This document shows positions 1-10,345 of a stretch of 64,000 nt of DNA, in pieces; positions within the stretch are counted from its first letter, which is position 1, and each line of letters opens with the position of its first letter. The DNA lies in the NCBI GenBank assembly GCA_949987705.1, contig OX465282.1, forward strand, positions 41,566,039-41,630,038, given 5' to 3'. This DNA comes from Thereva unica (Eukaryota > Arthropoda > Insecta > Diptera > Therevidae). The notes under the pieces are model-generated. The model worked only from the letters and a program-made list of their open reading frames with translations. It was not told the DNA's origin and did not search any database. The position numbers were made by a program, and so were the translations under genes.

Positions 1-88
1 ATTTTGTTAGAATTTGAAATTAACAAAGCAAAAAATTGAGGGTTATTGTAAATCTCACGCGATTTACAGTTATATTTTCAATTTTTGA
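1..88. repeat. Partial hairpin-element loop at the window edge
   Basis: These bases match the loop between the two arms of the hairpin repeats at 1928-2008 and 3345-3425 almost exactly. The left arm would lie outside the window. The right arm is absent: the loop runs straight into the satellite unit that begins near 84. This is therefore a third, truncated copy of the same hairpin element. Confidence 0.75.
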
Positions 89-1200
89 AATTGTGCTCCG
101 CGGCCCTCTGACATGGGTATCAAATGAAAGGATATGACAGGTAGAACACAATAAGCTATGTGGCGTCATTCCAAATTCAAAATGGCGGCCAACACTTGCA
201 CTGTTTGTCGTCAAATCTTGGAAGTTAAATTTGACCCACTTCCCGGTTTCGGATAGAGCTGAAATTTTGCATACACGTTTAGTTTGGGTGACAATGCAAT
301 CTGGCCATTTTGTAAAAATATCAAGATGGCGGTTCCAAAATGGCGCCCGATTTTTGAAATTGTGCTCCGCGGCCCTCTGACATGGGTATTAAATGGAAGG
401 ATATGACACAATAAGCTATGTGGCGTCATTCCAAATTCAAAATGGCGGCCAACACTTACACTGTTTGTCGTCAAATCTTGGAAGTTAAATTTGACCCACT
501 TCCCGATTTCGGATAGAGCTGAAATTTTGCATACACGTTTAGTTTGGATGACAATGCAATCTGGCCATTTTGTAAATTGTGCTCCGCGGCCCTCTGACAT
601 GGGTATCAAATGAAAGGATATGACAGGTAGAACACAATAAGCTATGTGGCGTCATTCCAAATTCAAAATGGCGGCCAACACTTGCACTGTTTGTCGTCAA
701 ATCTTGGAAGTTAAATTTGACCCACTTCCCGGTTTCGGATAGAGCTGAAATTTTGCATACACGTTTAGTTTGGGTGACAATGCAATCTGGCCATTTTGTA
801 AAAATATCAAGATGGCGGTTCCAAAATGGCGCCCGATTTTTGAAATTGTGCTCCGCGGCCCTCTGACATGGGTATTAAATGGAAGGATATGACACAATAA
901 GCTATGTGGCGTCATTCCAAATTCAAAATGGCGGCCAACACTTACACTGTTTGTCGTCAAATCTTGGAAGTTAAATTTGACCCACTTCCCGATTTCGGAT
1001 AGAGCTGAAATTTTGCATACACGTTTAGTTTGGATGACAATGCAATCTGGCCATTTTGTAAAAATATCAAGATGGCGGATCCAAAATGGCGCCCGATTTT
1101 TAAAATTGTGCTCCGCGTCCCTCTGACATGGGTATCAAATGAAAGGATATGACAGGTAGGACACAATAAGCTATGTGGCGTCATTCCAAATTCAAAATGG
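84..1200. repeat. Complex satellite with 487-bp higher-order unit
   Basis: A conserved block beginning ttgtgctccgcggccctctg recurs at 91, 360, 578, 847 and 1107, with spacings of 269, 218, 269 and 260 bp. The 269+218 pair repeats exactly as a 487-bp higher-order unit. The short spacing arises because about 40 bp, ending in the motif aaaatggcgcccgattttt, is missing from one half-unit. Short minus-strand ORFs here recur with the repeat and are translations of satellite, not genes. Confidence 0.85.
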
Positions 1201-2171
1201 CGGCCAACACTAAATTGCGGAAAGCTTATAATAGACTAAAAAGTAGAAAATATAACCGATCAACTTCCAATTTTGCACACACTCGTAGTTCGGGTGGTTA
1301 ATGTGTATGAATGATGAGATGAATAGTTGAGTTAAGGGTGAGTTGATAATAAAGAAGCAATACACGTTACAAAAAATCACAAACAAACACAGAGATGCTG
1401 CTGTCAACTAAATTCAACTACTCAAATACTGAACTCATGTCCGTATGCATAATTTCAACTAAACCCAGGTAGCAGAGCTGAGTCGAGTTCAGTCAACCTT
1501 AACCCAACTCGACTCCCGTTTACATGTAGTTAGACTTGGGTTCAACTTGAGTTCAACTCATCATGTATAAGTACTAAATGCAATCTGACCTTTTTGTAAA
1601 AAAATCAAGAAGACGGTTCCGAGATGGCGGCCGTTTTTGCAATTATGTTCCACCGAGCCCACGACATGGGTATCAAATGAATACAGTAAACTGTGTGACG
1701 TAATTTTAAATCTAATAGAATTGCCATCATAAAATGGCGGAATACATATAATAAACTAAAAAGTAGAAAATAAAATAAATGGTTAAAAAAAATTTTTAAA
1801 AAAAATTCTTTACATTAACTAAAAAATGTACTGAAAAGTAAAAAATAAAAAATATTTTAAAGAAAGCGTGAAATTTCAATTTTAATGAAAAAGTTAATTA
1901 AAAGAATGGCGCATTTTTCATCAAAAAATTTTGTTAGAATATGAAATTAACAAACCAAAAAATTGAGGGTTATTGTAAATCTCACGCGATTTACAGTTAT
2001 ATTTTCAATTTTTGATGAAAAATGCGCCATTCTTTTAATTAACTTTTTCATTAAAATTGAAATTTCACGCTTTCTTTAAAATATTTTTTATTTTTTACTT
2101 TTCAGTACATTTTTTAGTTAATGTAAAGAATTTTTTTTAAAAAATTTTTTTAACCATTTATTTTTTTAGTT
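944..2171. repeat. Direct duplication, copy 1 (about 1.23 kb)
   Basis: This block matches 2361-3588 at a constant offset of 1417 bp with only scattered substitutions. It contains one satellite monomer, a unique-looking segment (1210-1770) and one complete hairpin. The 2172-2360 stretch between the two copies is another, diverged piece of the satellite monomer. Confidence 0.85.
1772..2164. repeat. Hairpin (foldback) repeat, copy 1
   Basis: The left arm at 1772-1927 is the near-perfect reverse complement of the right arm at 2009-2164. Each arm is about 156 bp, and the loop is 81 bp (1928-2008). Arms begin and end in A/T runs, and the central part carries the motif gaatggcgcatttttcatc. There is no coding capacity. 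The shape fits a foldback or MITE-like element, or a palindrome fixed within a satellite; no clean target-site duplication was found. Confidence 0.85.
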
Positions 2172-2360
2172 TTTTAAATTCTTTTATTTAACTTGCACTG
2201 TTTGTCGTCAAATCTTGGAAGTTAAATTTGACCCACTTCCCGGTTTCGGATAGAACTGAAATTTTGCATACACGTTTAGTTTGGATGACAATGCAATCTG
2301 GCCATTTTGTAAAAATATCAAGATAGCGGTTCCAAAATGGCGCCCGCTTTTATTTTACTC

Positions 2361-3588
2361 ACACTGTTTGTCGTCAAATCTTGGAAGTTAAATTTGACCC
2401 ACTTCCCGGTTTCGGATAGAGCTGAAATATTGCATACACGTTTAGTTTGGATAACAATGCAATCTGGCCATTTTGTAAAAATATCAAGATGGCGGATCCA
2501 AAATGGCGCCCGATTTTTAAAATTGTGCTCCGCGTCCCTCTGACATGGGTATCAAATGAAAGGATATGACAGGTAGGACACAATAAGCTATGTGGCGTCA
2601 TTCCAAATTCAAAATGGCGGCCAACACTAAATTGCGGAAAGCTTATAATAGACTAAAAAGTAGAAAATATAACCGATCAACTTCCAATTTTGCACACACT
2701 CGTAGTTCGGGTGGTTAATGTGTATGAATGATGAGATGAATAGTTGAGTTAAGGGTGAGTTGATAATAAAGAAGCAATACACGTTACAAAAAATCACAAA
2801 CAAACACAGAGATGCTGCTGTCAACTAAATTCAACTACTCAAATACTGAACTCATGTCCGTATGCATAATTTCAACTAAACCCAGGTAGCAGAGCTGAGT
2901 CGAGTTCAGTCAACCTTAACCCAACTCGACTCCCGTTTACATGTAGTTAGACTTGGGTTCAACTTGAGTTCAACTCATCATGTATAAGTACTAAATGCAA
3001 TCTGACCTTTTTGTAAAAAAATCAAGAAGACGGTTCCGAGATGGCGGCCGTTTTTGCAATTATGTTCCACCGAGCCCACGACATGGGTATCAAATGAATA
3101 CAGTAAACTGTGTGACGTAATTTTAAATCTAATAGAATTGCCATCATAAAATGGCGGAATACATATAATAAACTAAAAAGTAGAAAATAAAATAAATGGT
3201 TAAAAAAATTTTTTAAAAAAAATTCTTTACATTAACTAAAAAATGTACTGAAAAGTAAAAAATAAAAAATATTTTAAAGAAAGCGTGAAATTTCAATTTT
3301 AATGAAAAAGTTAATTAAAAGAATGGCGCATTTTTCATCAAAAAATTTTGTTAGAATTTGAAATTAACAAAGCAAAAAATTGAGGGTTATTGTAAATCTC
3401 ACGCGATTTACAGTTATATTTTCAATTTTTGATGAAAAATGCGCCATTCTTTTAATTAACTTTTTCATTAAAATTGAAATTTCACGCTTTCTTTAAAATA
3501 TTTTTTATTTTTTACTTTTCAGTACATTTTTTAGTTAATGTAAAGAATTTTTTTTAAAAATTTTTTTTAACCATTTATTTTTTTTAAC
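2361..3588. repeat. Direct duplication, copy 2 (about 1.23 kb)
   Basis: Second copy of the block at 944-2171. Differences include a few substitutions in the satellite monomer and in the loop of the hairpin. Its loop is closer to the loop fragment at 1-88 than copy 1's loop is, which suggests an array of at least three units that extended to the left of the window. Confidence 0.85.
3189..3581. repeat. Hairpin (foldback) repeat, copy 2
   Basis: The left arm is 3189-3344, the loop is 3345-3425 and the right arm is 3426-3581, with the same arm length and loop size as copy 1. The arms remain almost perfectly complementary to each other. Unrelated sequence starts at about 3589, so this right arm is the edge of the satellite domain. 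Confidence 0.85.
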
Positions 3589-3636
3589 TGTGTTTACTGG
3601 AATCCGACTATCTAAGCCCATAATCGGTTCCAACTA

Positions 3637-3870
3637 TTGTTTTGGATTGGATTAGACCGAAAATATGAATCCATAGTCGAAAGAAAGCGAGTGAACATTT
3701 ATTTGATCATGAGATATGTTCGTAGTCTTTGGACTTACTATACCCTTTTCCTTTTTGGTATGATTTTCGCGCTTACAGTTGCTTATATTCCAACCACTTT
3801 TTACTTAGGCACAAACGGAAACAGGACCGACGACCTGCAACAGAGCATAGAGGTCGCCATAATGAACTGA
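3637..3870 (+). CDS. Unrecognised 77-codon ORF with one hydrophobic segment
   Basis: I do not recognise this product. The reading frame has a basic N-terminal part, then a hydrophobic stretch of about 25 residues (LFLFGMIFALTVAYI region). A more polar tail with an N-R-T glycosylation-type triplet follows. This layout resembles a signal-anchor (type II) membrane exon. An inner methionine just before the hydrophobic part (3709) is an equally good start. It lies between the satellite and a solo LTR with no partner gene identified. It could be a host exon, a decayed gene fragment or a chance ORF. Confidence 0.25.
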   Translation: MFWIGLDRKYESIVERKRVNIYLIMRYVRSLWTYYTLFLFGMIFALTVAYIPTTFYLGTNGNRTDDLQQSIEVAIMN

Positions 3871-4248
3871 CTAAAAATTAAACCTCTGTGATATTGGTAA
3901 ATGAACAATGTGATAACCCGGATATAATGATTCATAGAAAGGATAATAAATTACAATGAATCTCAGAGGCTCACATATACTGTAATATATTTTAATATTT
4001 ATTTATTGGCAAAAAAGGATATACTCTTACAGTTTGCGAATGAAATGCTTTCAATTGGCGGAAATACTAGGGATCATTATGGTTTGCCATTTCAAATAAA
4101 AAACTGATAACTTTTGAAGGTAATTTAAACAGAGAATATATTTAACACAATGAACCAAAGTAAAACAATAAACAAAAATAAGTCTATCAACGCATCATCA
4201 ACAGTATCAATATGGGTGAATTTTTAATGCCAACCGGAAGGTACTGGC

Positions 4249-4470
4249 ATGACCTTCTTAATTAATCTCATATTGGCTAAAATACGTGCAGATAAAAGGG
4301 ATACCGCAGCAGGGTCATTAGCAGAAATTGCAGCAACTTTACTCACATAAGCAAAAACAGCTCATTCTATGTTTATGATACCGATCGAAGAAGATCCTAT
4401 GGAAAATCCTGCGTGGAACAATCTAGATGTACAAGACTGCATGAGGGTTGTCTGGGAATGGTATGAATGA
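4249..4470 (+). pseudogene. Unrecognised coding-like stretch, one internal stop
   Basis: One frame runs 33 codons from an ATG, meets a TAA at 4348-4350, then continues 39 codons to a TGA. The second half is rich in acidic and tryptophan residues (NPAWNNL, RVVWEWYE), which is unusual for random AT-rich DNA and suggests a real C-terminal end. A short open segment at 4033-4107, preceded by a possible splice acceptor (cttacag), also looks coding. These pieces and the ORF at 3637-3870 may be remnants of one gene. I cannot name the family. Confidence 0.3.
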
Positions 4471-4862
4471 ACCATGGTAAATTTATGTAGTATCTATTGA
4501 AGCCGTTAACAGAACACTGCGTTATCTAGCAGGAAGAAACTGCTCAAATCTTGCGTTGCCTTTGACGTTCTAAGTGGAAAGCTTAAAGTGCAGTTTCTGT
4601 CGGACAGGATCAAATTCGATGATGTAGTTCGACACACACGACACTAAACTACTTAGGGAATATCCACACCGTACCGATTACGCAAGGAACGAGCCCGTCA
4701 ACAGATGCTTTTCAATAGCCATAGCTCCTGTTTTCCCCTTCACTCAACAAGGCATCCTATAAAAAAACTAGTGGAATGTTGTGCCTAGAGACTAGCCACT
4801 AATTACGCTTTTTCATGGTATTCTTTCTGTTGAATAACACTTCAGACTGGACGACAATATAT

Positions 4863-5372
4863 TGTTAAGTTTTTATGGCTTAACGGATTCGTAGGATTAA
4901 TTAAGGAATACACTTTTTAATTATCTACTCAAAATTTATTTATTACAAACCAAAACACAATTTAACAATAAACACAATTCTTACAGTTCACTTTAATCAC
5001 TTTCAATTTAATAACTCGCACTATTAAATTCTATCTATCGCTTTATATTTCACTTTTAAATCACCACTTTTCACTGTTCTCACTTTAGAACACTTTTATC
5101 GCCTTTCAAATCAAAACTGACTCTCTCAGCACCTGCAAGCCGCTTTTATATCCCAGCTGCACCTTTATCTAACTTCTGGAACCTGCGTCCCTTTTCTAGT
5201 GCCTAGTGGTATGTTCGTTTCTTTTCGTCCAGAAACTTGAAGTTGTCTTCACTTATTGCTCGTTCCAATTTTAGCTTTGTACATAAGTCATTAGTTCAGA
5301 CATCACCCAGAGTTGTTACCGACAATCGTTGATTATGCTTTTTGACAACCAGATGGCGCATAAATCATCACA
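4863..5372 (-). mobile_element. Solo LTR of gypsy family Gy-A
   Basis: The sequence is the reverse complement of the LTRs at 15741-16257 and 25060-30154, about 510 bp long, running TG to CA. No internal element sequence is attached. The flanking 4-mers are atat (left) and atgt (right), an imperfect match to the 4-bp AT-rich duplications of other Gy-A copies. Such a solo LTR normally arises by recombination between the two LTRs of a full element. The U3 part contains the family's TATA-type promoter on the minus strand, but it drives nothing recognisable here. Confidence 0.85.
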
Positions 5373-6010
5373 ATGTTAAGTGGAGATTGATCCGCACTCA
5401 CTTGCAACCCGCCGGATCTGGGAATCGAGGCCAATAATTCGAATGTGTCAAATTGAAAAAAAGCACATCACACATGTAAACACTATATAAAACGAAGCTA
5501 AACATTTTTCTTTTGCATTGGAAGCAAATCTAATGTGATGCACTTTGCACAACAGAATTAGGTGTATTATTTTACTTAAACATACATATATTATTGTTAA
5601 AAATTCGGTTTACCGCACCTTTTGTATTAATTTACACTTCAATGTGACTTTTTTTATTTTTAAAGAAAAAATCACGCACGCACTTCACTTTTCTTTAAAT
5701 GTAGAACATCTACTGCAAAACACAGGCACCTGTTTATCCATAGCATATTTGCACGTGCACGTACACAAGTACCCCCACCTCGCAATGAGACCAGCACCAA
5801 TAATTACCCGGCAAAAATTTGAACGAATTGATATATTTTGATTTCACCCCATCTATGACAAAGAATAGTGAACACCATCTATGGCAATATTACATTACTC
5901 TTCGTTTTACCTGTGATTATCAATTTCCATAAAATATACAAAATTCATTTCATAATAATAGAAAATCTGTTGTCATAATTCAGTAGTTTACTTCCTTCGA
6001 AACTTTATAC
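5373..6010. other. AT-rich spacer without a supported gene
   Basis: This is intergenic-looking DNA between a minus-strand solo LTR and a plus-strand element of the same family. A 98-codon ORF at 5545-5841 shows no recognisable domain and has the phenylalanine/isoleucine-rich composition expected of a chance frame in AT-rich DNA. Nothing else is supported. Confidence 0.5.
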
Positions 6011-6014
6011 ATAT

Positions 6015-6493
6015 CATGATGATTATGCGCCATCTGTTTGTCGAGAGGATGAATCAACGATTTTCGGTTGTTGTCTGAACTAAGAATTTATGTACTAAAC
6101 TAACGAGCGATAAGCGAAGACAACTTCAAGCTGGTCGAAACTTAAGGAAATGAAAGAACATACCACAAGGAACCAGGAAACGAAGGTTCCAGAAAGTAGA
6201 CAAAGGTGGAGCTGCCTATATAAAAGCGCCTGGCAGCCGCTATCGAGTCAGTTTTGATTTGAAAGGCGATAAAAGTGTTCTAAAGTGAGAACAGTGAAAA
6301 GTGGTGATTAAAAAGTGAATTGTAAAGCGATAGATAGGGTTTAATAGTGCGAGTTATTAAATTTAAAGGGATTATAGTGAACTGTAAGAATTGTGTTTGT
6401 AATTAAATTGTGTTTCGGTTTGTAATAAATAAAATATTGTGTGGATAATTAAAAAGTGTATTCCTTAATTAATCCTACGAATCCGTTATTAAG
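6015..6493 (+). repeat. 5' LTR of Gy-A copy 1, 3' end deleted
   Basis: It aligns to the Gy-A LTR from its first bases (the terminal TG is mutated to CA) up to atccgtta. It then jumps to attaagagataag, which lies downstream of the primer-binding site in copy 2, so the LTR end and the tRNA-Leu primer site are deleted. The TATA-like box in ctatataaaag and the initiator-like tcagtttt are still present, so transcription of the downstream gag is possible. Confidence 0.8.
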
Positions 6494-6568
6494 AGATAAG
6501 TGAACATGAACAATAATTGTGATTGGAATTTAAATTTTGTGCGTGAGAAATAAGGACTTATTAATAAA

Positions 6569-7972
6569 ATGGGTCGAAAGCTAGTGGATTTGGGCACTGT
6601 AGAGTTGAAAAAAGAATTAAGTAAACGCTCGTTGTCAACGGTGGGGGCTAAAAGTTCCCTAACCGCCCTGCTTCGAGAAGCTATGGTGAACGAAGGTAAG
6701 GATCCTGAAACCTACATGTTTGAAGGCGAGGTAGAAGCAGAGCCAGAAGAAGCGACAGTGAGTATGGCAGAACTTCTTAAAACATTGATGGTGATGAAAG
6801 AAGCGCAAGAACGGTCATCAGCAGAGTTGAAAGAAGCGCAAGAACGTGCATCGGCAGAGATGAAGGAAGCGCAAGAACGGTCATCAGCAGATATGAGAGA
6901 AGCGACAACAGAGATCAAGGCGGAAGTGTCGGCGTTAAAAGATGAACAAAAAATGTTAACAGTAGTTCATGAACGTTCGATCGCAGAACTCAAAGAGTCG
7001 ATGGAAGAACAGAGGAGCCAGGAGCAGAAAATCGAATCATTCTCACTTTGTGTCGACAATAAGCTGGATAACATGAAAGAAAATGTAAGGAATGATCTGG
7101 AAAGTCTCGAATCTTCCATCAAGGCAAATGTAAGGAATGACCTGGATAATCTCGAATCTTCTATCAAGGCAAACGTAAGGAATGATCTAGGAAAACTCGA
7201 AATTGAACTAGAAACCGTCAGAGCAGATCTAGAAAGGGTAAAGATTCACCACCCAGGGACGGCATCCCACGAAGTCATCGGAGTTAGGAAATTGCAGCCT
7301 CCAACTTTCGACGGGCAAAGCCCATGGTCTACTTATAAGCTCCAATTCGAAGCAGCAGGCAATTTCTGGACTGAGGAGGAGAAAGCAACGGCCTTAACGT
7401 TGTCACTAAGGGGCACAGCAGCAGAAATATTGCAGTCAATACCAACAGAACATCGCAACAGCTACGGGTTCTTAGTTCAAGCGCTAGAAATGCGTTACGG
7501 TGATCAGCACATGCAAGAGGTTTATCGACTTCAACTTCGCAATAGACTTCAAAAGCCAGGAGAAACATTACAACAACTATGCGCCGATATCGAGAGGCTA
7601 GTGCATCTGGCTTATCCTAGTTTTGGTCAAGACAACATCAATGAAATAGCAAGAGAGGCTCTTCTTAACTCATTTACCGACCGGAACCTACAAGAAGCGG
7701 CCAGATTGGCTGGAAAGAAGACTACAGCAGAAGTTCTGGCATATGCTCTGGCATACGAGGCAGCGAAGCAAGCAACAAGGAATACGGTCCACCTCAGGGG
7801 AATCAAAACGATTGAGAACGTTTGCCATAGAATCAACACCTCGGAAGTACGTCGTCTTCTACGATGCTGGAATTGTGGTGAGCCGGGCCATCTACAAAGC
7901 AGTTGTCGAGAGCGAAGGACGGAATCTCCAGGGAATAGGAATGGCTCAAAGTGCTGCGGAAAATGTGGATAA
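6569..7972 (+). CDS. gag: Gag polyprotein of Gy-A, intact (467 aa)
   Basis: Gag forms the particle and binds the element RNA. Residues about 5-45 (VELKKELSKRSLSTVGAKSS) fit the SAP fold, a two-helix nucleic-acid-binding motif. Residues about 75-120 carry 11-residue repeats of the type AQERSSAELKE, predicted to be coiled coil. Residues about 165-220 carry three copies of a NVRND-type repeat. A retrotransposon Gag domain follows (about 240-380), and a CCHC zinc knuckle lies near the C-terminus (CWNCGEPGHLQSSC). The first ATG after the leader is used; the same start occurs in copy 2. It is the only undamaged gag of this family in the window, although the rest of its element is gone. Confidence 0.85.
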   Translation: MGRKLVDLGTVELKKELSKRSLSTVGAKSSLTALLREAMVNEGKDPETYMFEGEVEAEPEEATVSMAELLKTLMVMKEAQERSSAELKEAQERASAEMKEAQERSSADMREATTEIKAEVSALKDEQKMLTVVHERSIAELKESMEEQRSQEQKIESFSLCVDNKLDNMKENVRNDLESLESSIKANVRNDLDNLESSIKANVRNDLGKLEIELETVRADLERVKIHHPGTASHEVIGVRKLQPPTFDGQSPWSTYKLQFEAAGNFWTEEEKATALTLSLRGTAAEILQSIPTEHRNSYGFLVQALEMRYGDQHMQEVYRLQLRNRLQKPGETLQQLCADIERLVHLAYPSFGQDNINEIAREALLNSFTDRNLQEAARLAGKKTTAEVLAYALAYEAAKQATRNTVHLRGIKTIENVCHRINTSEVRRLLRCWNCGEPGHLQSSCRERRTESPGNRNGSKCCGKCG

Positions 7973-8033
7973 CAGCAGAAAAGCGACGAGAGGGAGTTGG
8001 TGGGGAAAATTGAGACCCCTGATGTCATCAACA

Positions 8034-8819
8034 TCACCCAACTGCAGGGTGGCAACAACATCCTTGTAATCGAGGGGAAAGTTGGTGATGAGCAATACAC
8101 AATTACAGTGGATACAGGCGCTTCAAGATCAGGGCTGATTTGGTTGGAAGAAAGTGGCTAAAAAACGCGGACCAGTACATCCTGAAAACTATAACCGGAG
8201 AACCAGTGATATTACATGGGGAGACAATGATGGATGTGGTGCTTGGCGACATTGAGTTTACACATGCGTTCCTGGTAGCTGACATAGTAGACGAGTGTAT
8301 TCTTGGTTTGGACTTTATGACAACACACGGAATACTATTGGACCTTGAAGAATTGATGATGAAACACCACAACAGGGGAATTCCAATGGATACTGCACTG
8401 TCCCGGCGACCATGGGAACCAGGTTTTAAGTATCGTTGGCGTATTGAGGAAAAGTGTCAAAAGACGACTGCGGAGCCAAGCATAAAATACGAGGACCAAG
8501 GAATTCGAGATGCGCAACGCGACGACCCGGAAATTTCTGCGATTTTGTCATGGAAAGAACACAACGAGAAGCCTAAATGGAGAGACATCGCAGAGAGAAG
8601 TGAAATCCTGAAGAACTATTGGGCCCAATGGGATTCATTGCATATCGAAGGAGGAGTATTGAAGCGCAAATGGGAAACAGCTGATGGTACCTCTCATCGA
8701 ATGCAGGTGTTAGTCCTTCGTGCTGGAATAACAGATATTCTTGAGGAGTGTCATAATAGCCCGTCAGGAGAACATTTGGGAGTCAACAAAACTCTGTCAA
8801 AAATAAAGGAGAGATTCTA
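8034..8819 (+). pseudogene. pol: Gy-A pol remnant: protease fused to pre-integrase region
   Basis: The start shows an aspartic protease signature (VDTGAS) followed by a frameshifting deletion relative to copy 2. The frame from 8140 covers the protease C-terminal half (ILGLDFM) to about residue 83. It then jumps to sequence that in copy 2 lies after RNase H (SRRPW at 23632) and ends in the integrase zinc-binding region (HLGVNKTL). The joint is at about 8391, where both parents share short similar sequence, as expected of microhomology-mediated deletion. Neither enzyme is complete. Confidence 0.8.
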
Positions 8820-9290
8820 AAAAACGTAACAATATCTAGCATTGGAATGTACCTTTTTACGTAAGCATGAATAAATATGTTTATTGCCACATTTCTACAA
8901 GTTAGTGTTTGGAGTAATGGGAAGGCGCTAGATCGGGAGTCTGGTTGGAAATCTCGTTGGGTGAAGACAGACTATCGTTGTGGACTAGAAGTCTAAAACA
9001 AATAAACGGTGTGACGGTGTCAATTATTAATTATATTTAACGCGCGTAGTGTATAATAATACCTATTATTTTACCTCAGTGCGAAACAAGTGTTATTTAA
9101 AAATAAAATAAAAAGAACAAAGGACATAAGTGACGATAACGACACTAAAATTAGTGCAGAGCATGTGCACAAAACAAGTGATATGTCTCTTTCAGTAGAC
9201 ACTACCAAAATGAAAAGTGCAAAATGCGCCGATTAAGTGATCGCTGGTGATAGTGATTCCAGTAGTAATTATAGCCAAAAACTAAAAACA

Positions 9291-10345
9291 ATGAACACGA
9301 GTGATAGTGACAATAATAGCGTGCGCAGCAACACTAAGCGCCGCCGTAAAATTAAAGCTGTTCCTAACCTTGTGCAGCGAAAAGCAAGGAGAGAAGAGCA
9401 ACAGCCAGCAGCATCTGGGTCTAGGTCAACGGCCCCATATGATTCCGTCACAGGCCTACAAGAATACAAAGGCCAAGGAAACAGTTTCAGTACACTGGCC
9501 ACTGAAACTATAGAGGACGAGGTCAGACTCGAGCAAATTATTGAGGAGCTGAAAGAAAAAAACTTTCCGAGACTCCCCAAAACAAAGGCGACGAAAACGG
9601 CAGTGCTCGAGGCGAAGCAACAACAACAAAAACAACAACAGCTGACGCAGAATAATATGCCCCAACAACAACAACCACAGCAGCGGACAACAAAGCTCCA
9701 ACAACAACAACAACAAAAAAGGAGAAAATACCACCGATAAATATTTTCAACCAAAAGCCGGTGAATACCATCAGGTTAGCAAAACAGGTGCTCAAGCACG
9801 CAAACTTTTTTATTAAGCGGTTAAATGGGACGAAGCATGCGTTAGTTTTAAGTAGTGTAGAGGATTTTAAAAAAATGAAGATTTTCTTAGAAAGGGCGAA
9901 TACCCAATTTTTCACTTTCACCACGAAAGGTGAAAAGGTGCAAAGCGCCCTCTTAAAAGGGCTCGATGCGGATTCTGACCCGCAAGAGCTCCTGAATGAC
10001 CTACAGTCATTAAATATAGAAAATTTAAAATTTACAGCCGTCAAACGCTTCAGCACGGCCCATTCGCACTCCTCTGAGAGGCATCTGCCTATCTTTCTCG
10101 TCCAATTGACTCCCGACAGTCGACTGGAAAATTTAAAATCCATTAAATATGTTAACTTCCACGTCGTCACATGGGAGAAAATTAACAAAAAAGCTGGTGT
10201 CCTCCAATGCATGAGGTTCCAAAGATTTGGTCACGCCGCAGCTAACTGCCAAATGGCTTTTAGGTGCGTCAAATGTGATAATAACCACAAACAAGGTGAA
10301 TGTCCGGACAAGAGCAAACGCACGTCATGCGGTATGGGGAAACCA
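9291..10345 (+). pseudogene. LINE ORF1 (nucleic-acid-binding protein), frameshifted
   Basis: ORF1 of Jockey-type LINEs packages the RNA. The frame from the ATG at 9291 is basic, then glutamine-rich from CAA/CAG runs at about 9620-9715. It shifts frame near 9730, and the second frame continues to about 10354. Two zinc knuckles are visible (CMRFQRFGHAAANC and CVKCDNNHKQGEC). An upstream GTG-started extension (9237) is open but the ATG is the better start. The CAA-rich tract is the likely site of the frameshift. The C-terminus runs directly into ORF2 sequence. Confidence 0.7.

Larger units (their letters stand above)
6015..8831 (+). mobile_element. Internally deleted Gy-A gypsy-type element (copy 1)
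   Basis: The copy is bounded by a 4-bp direct repeat atat (6011-6014 and 8832-8835). It keeps most of the 5' LTR, an intact gag and part of the protease. It is then joined directly to the region just before integrase, and ends with the last 12 bp or so of the 3' LTR (ending cgtaaca). Compared with the copy at 15741-30154, the end of the 5' LTR with the primer-binding site, all of reverse transcriptase and RNase H, most of integrase, and nearly all of the 3' LTR are missing. It cannot move by itself. Confidence 0.85.

Noticed and set aside
1..2824. Repeated minus-strand ORFs of 64-132 codons (MTPHSLLC-type)
   Set aside because: They recur exactly with the satellite monomer and show no domain; they are translations of repeat DNA.
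5545..5841. 98-codon ORF between two Gy-A copies
   Set aside because: The composition fits AT-rich chance reading, with no motif and no neighbouring gene.
9269..10212. Long cysteine/valine-rich minus-strand ORFs
   Set aside because: They are antisense shadows of the CAA-rich LINE ORF1.
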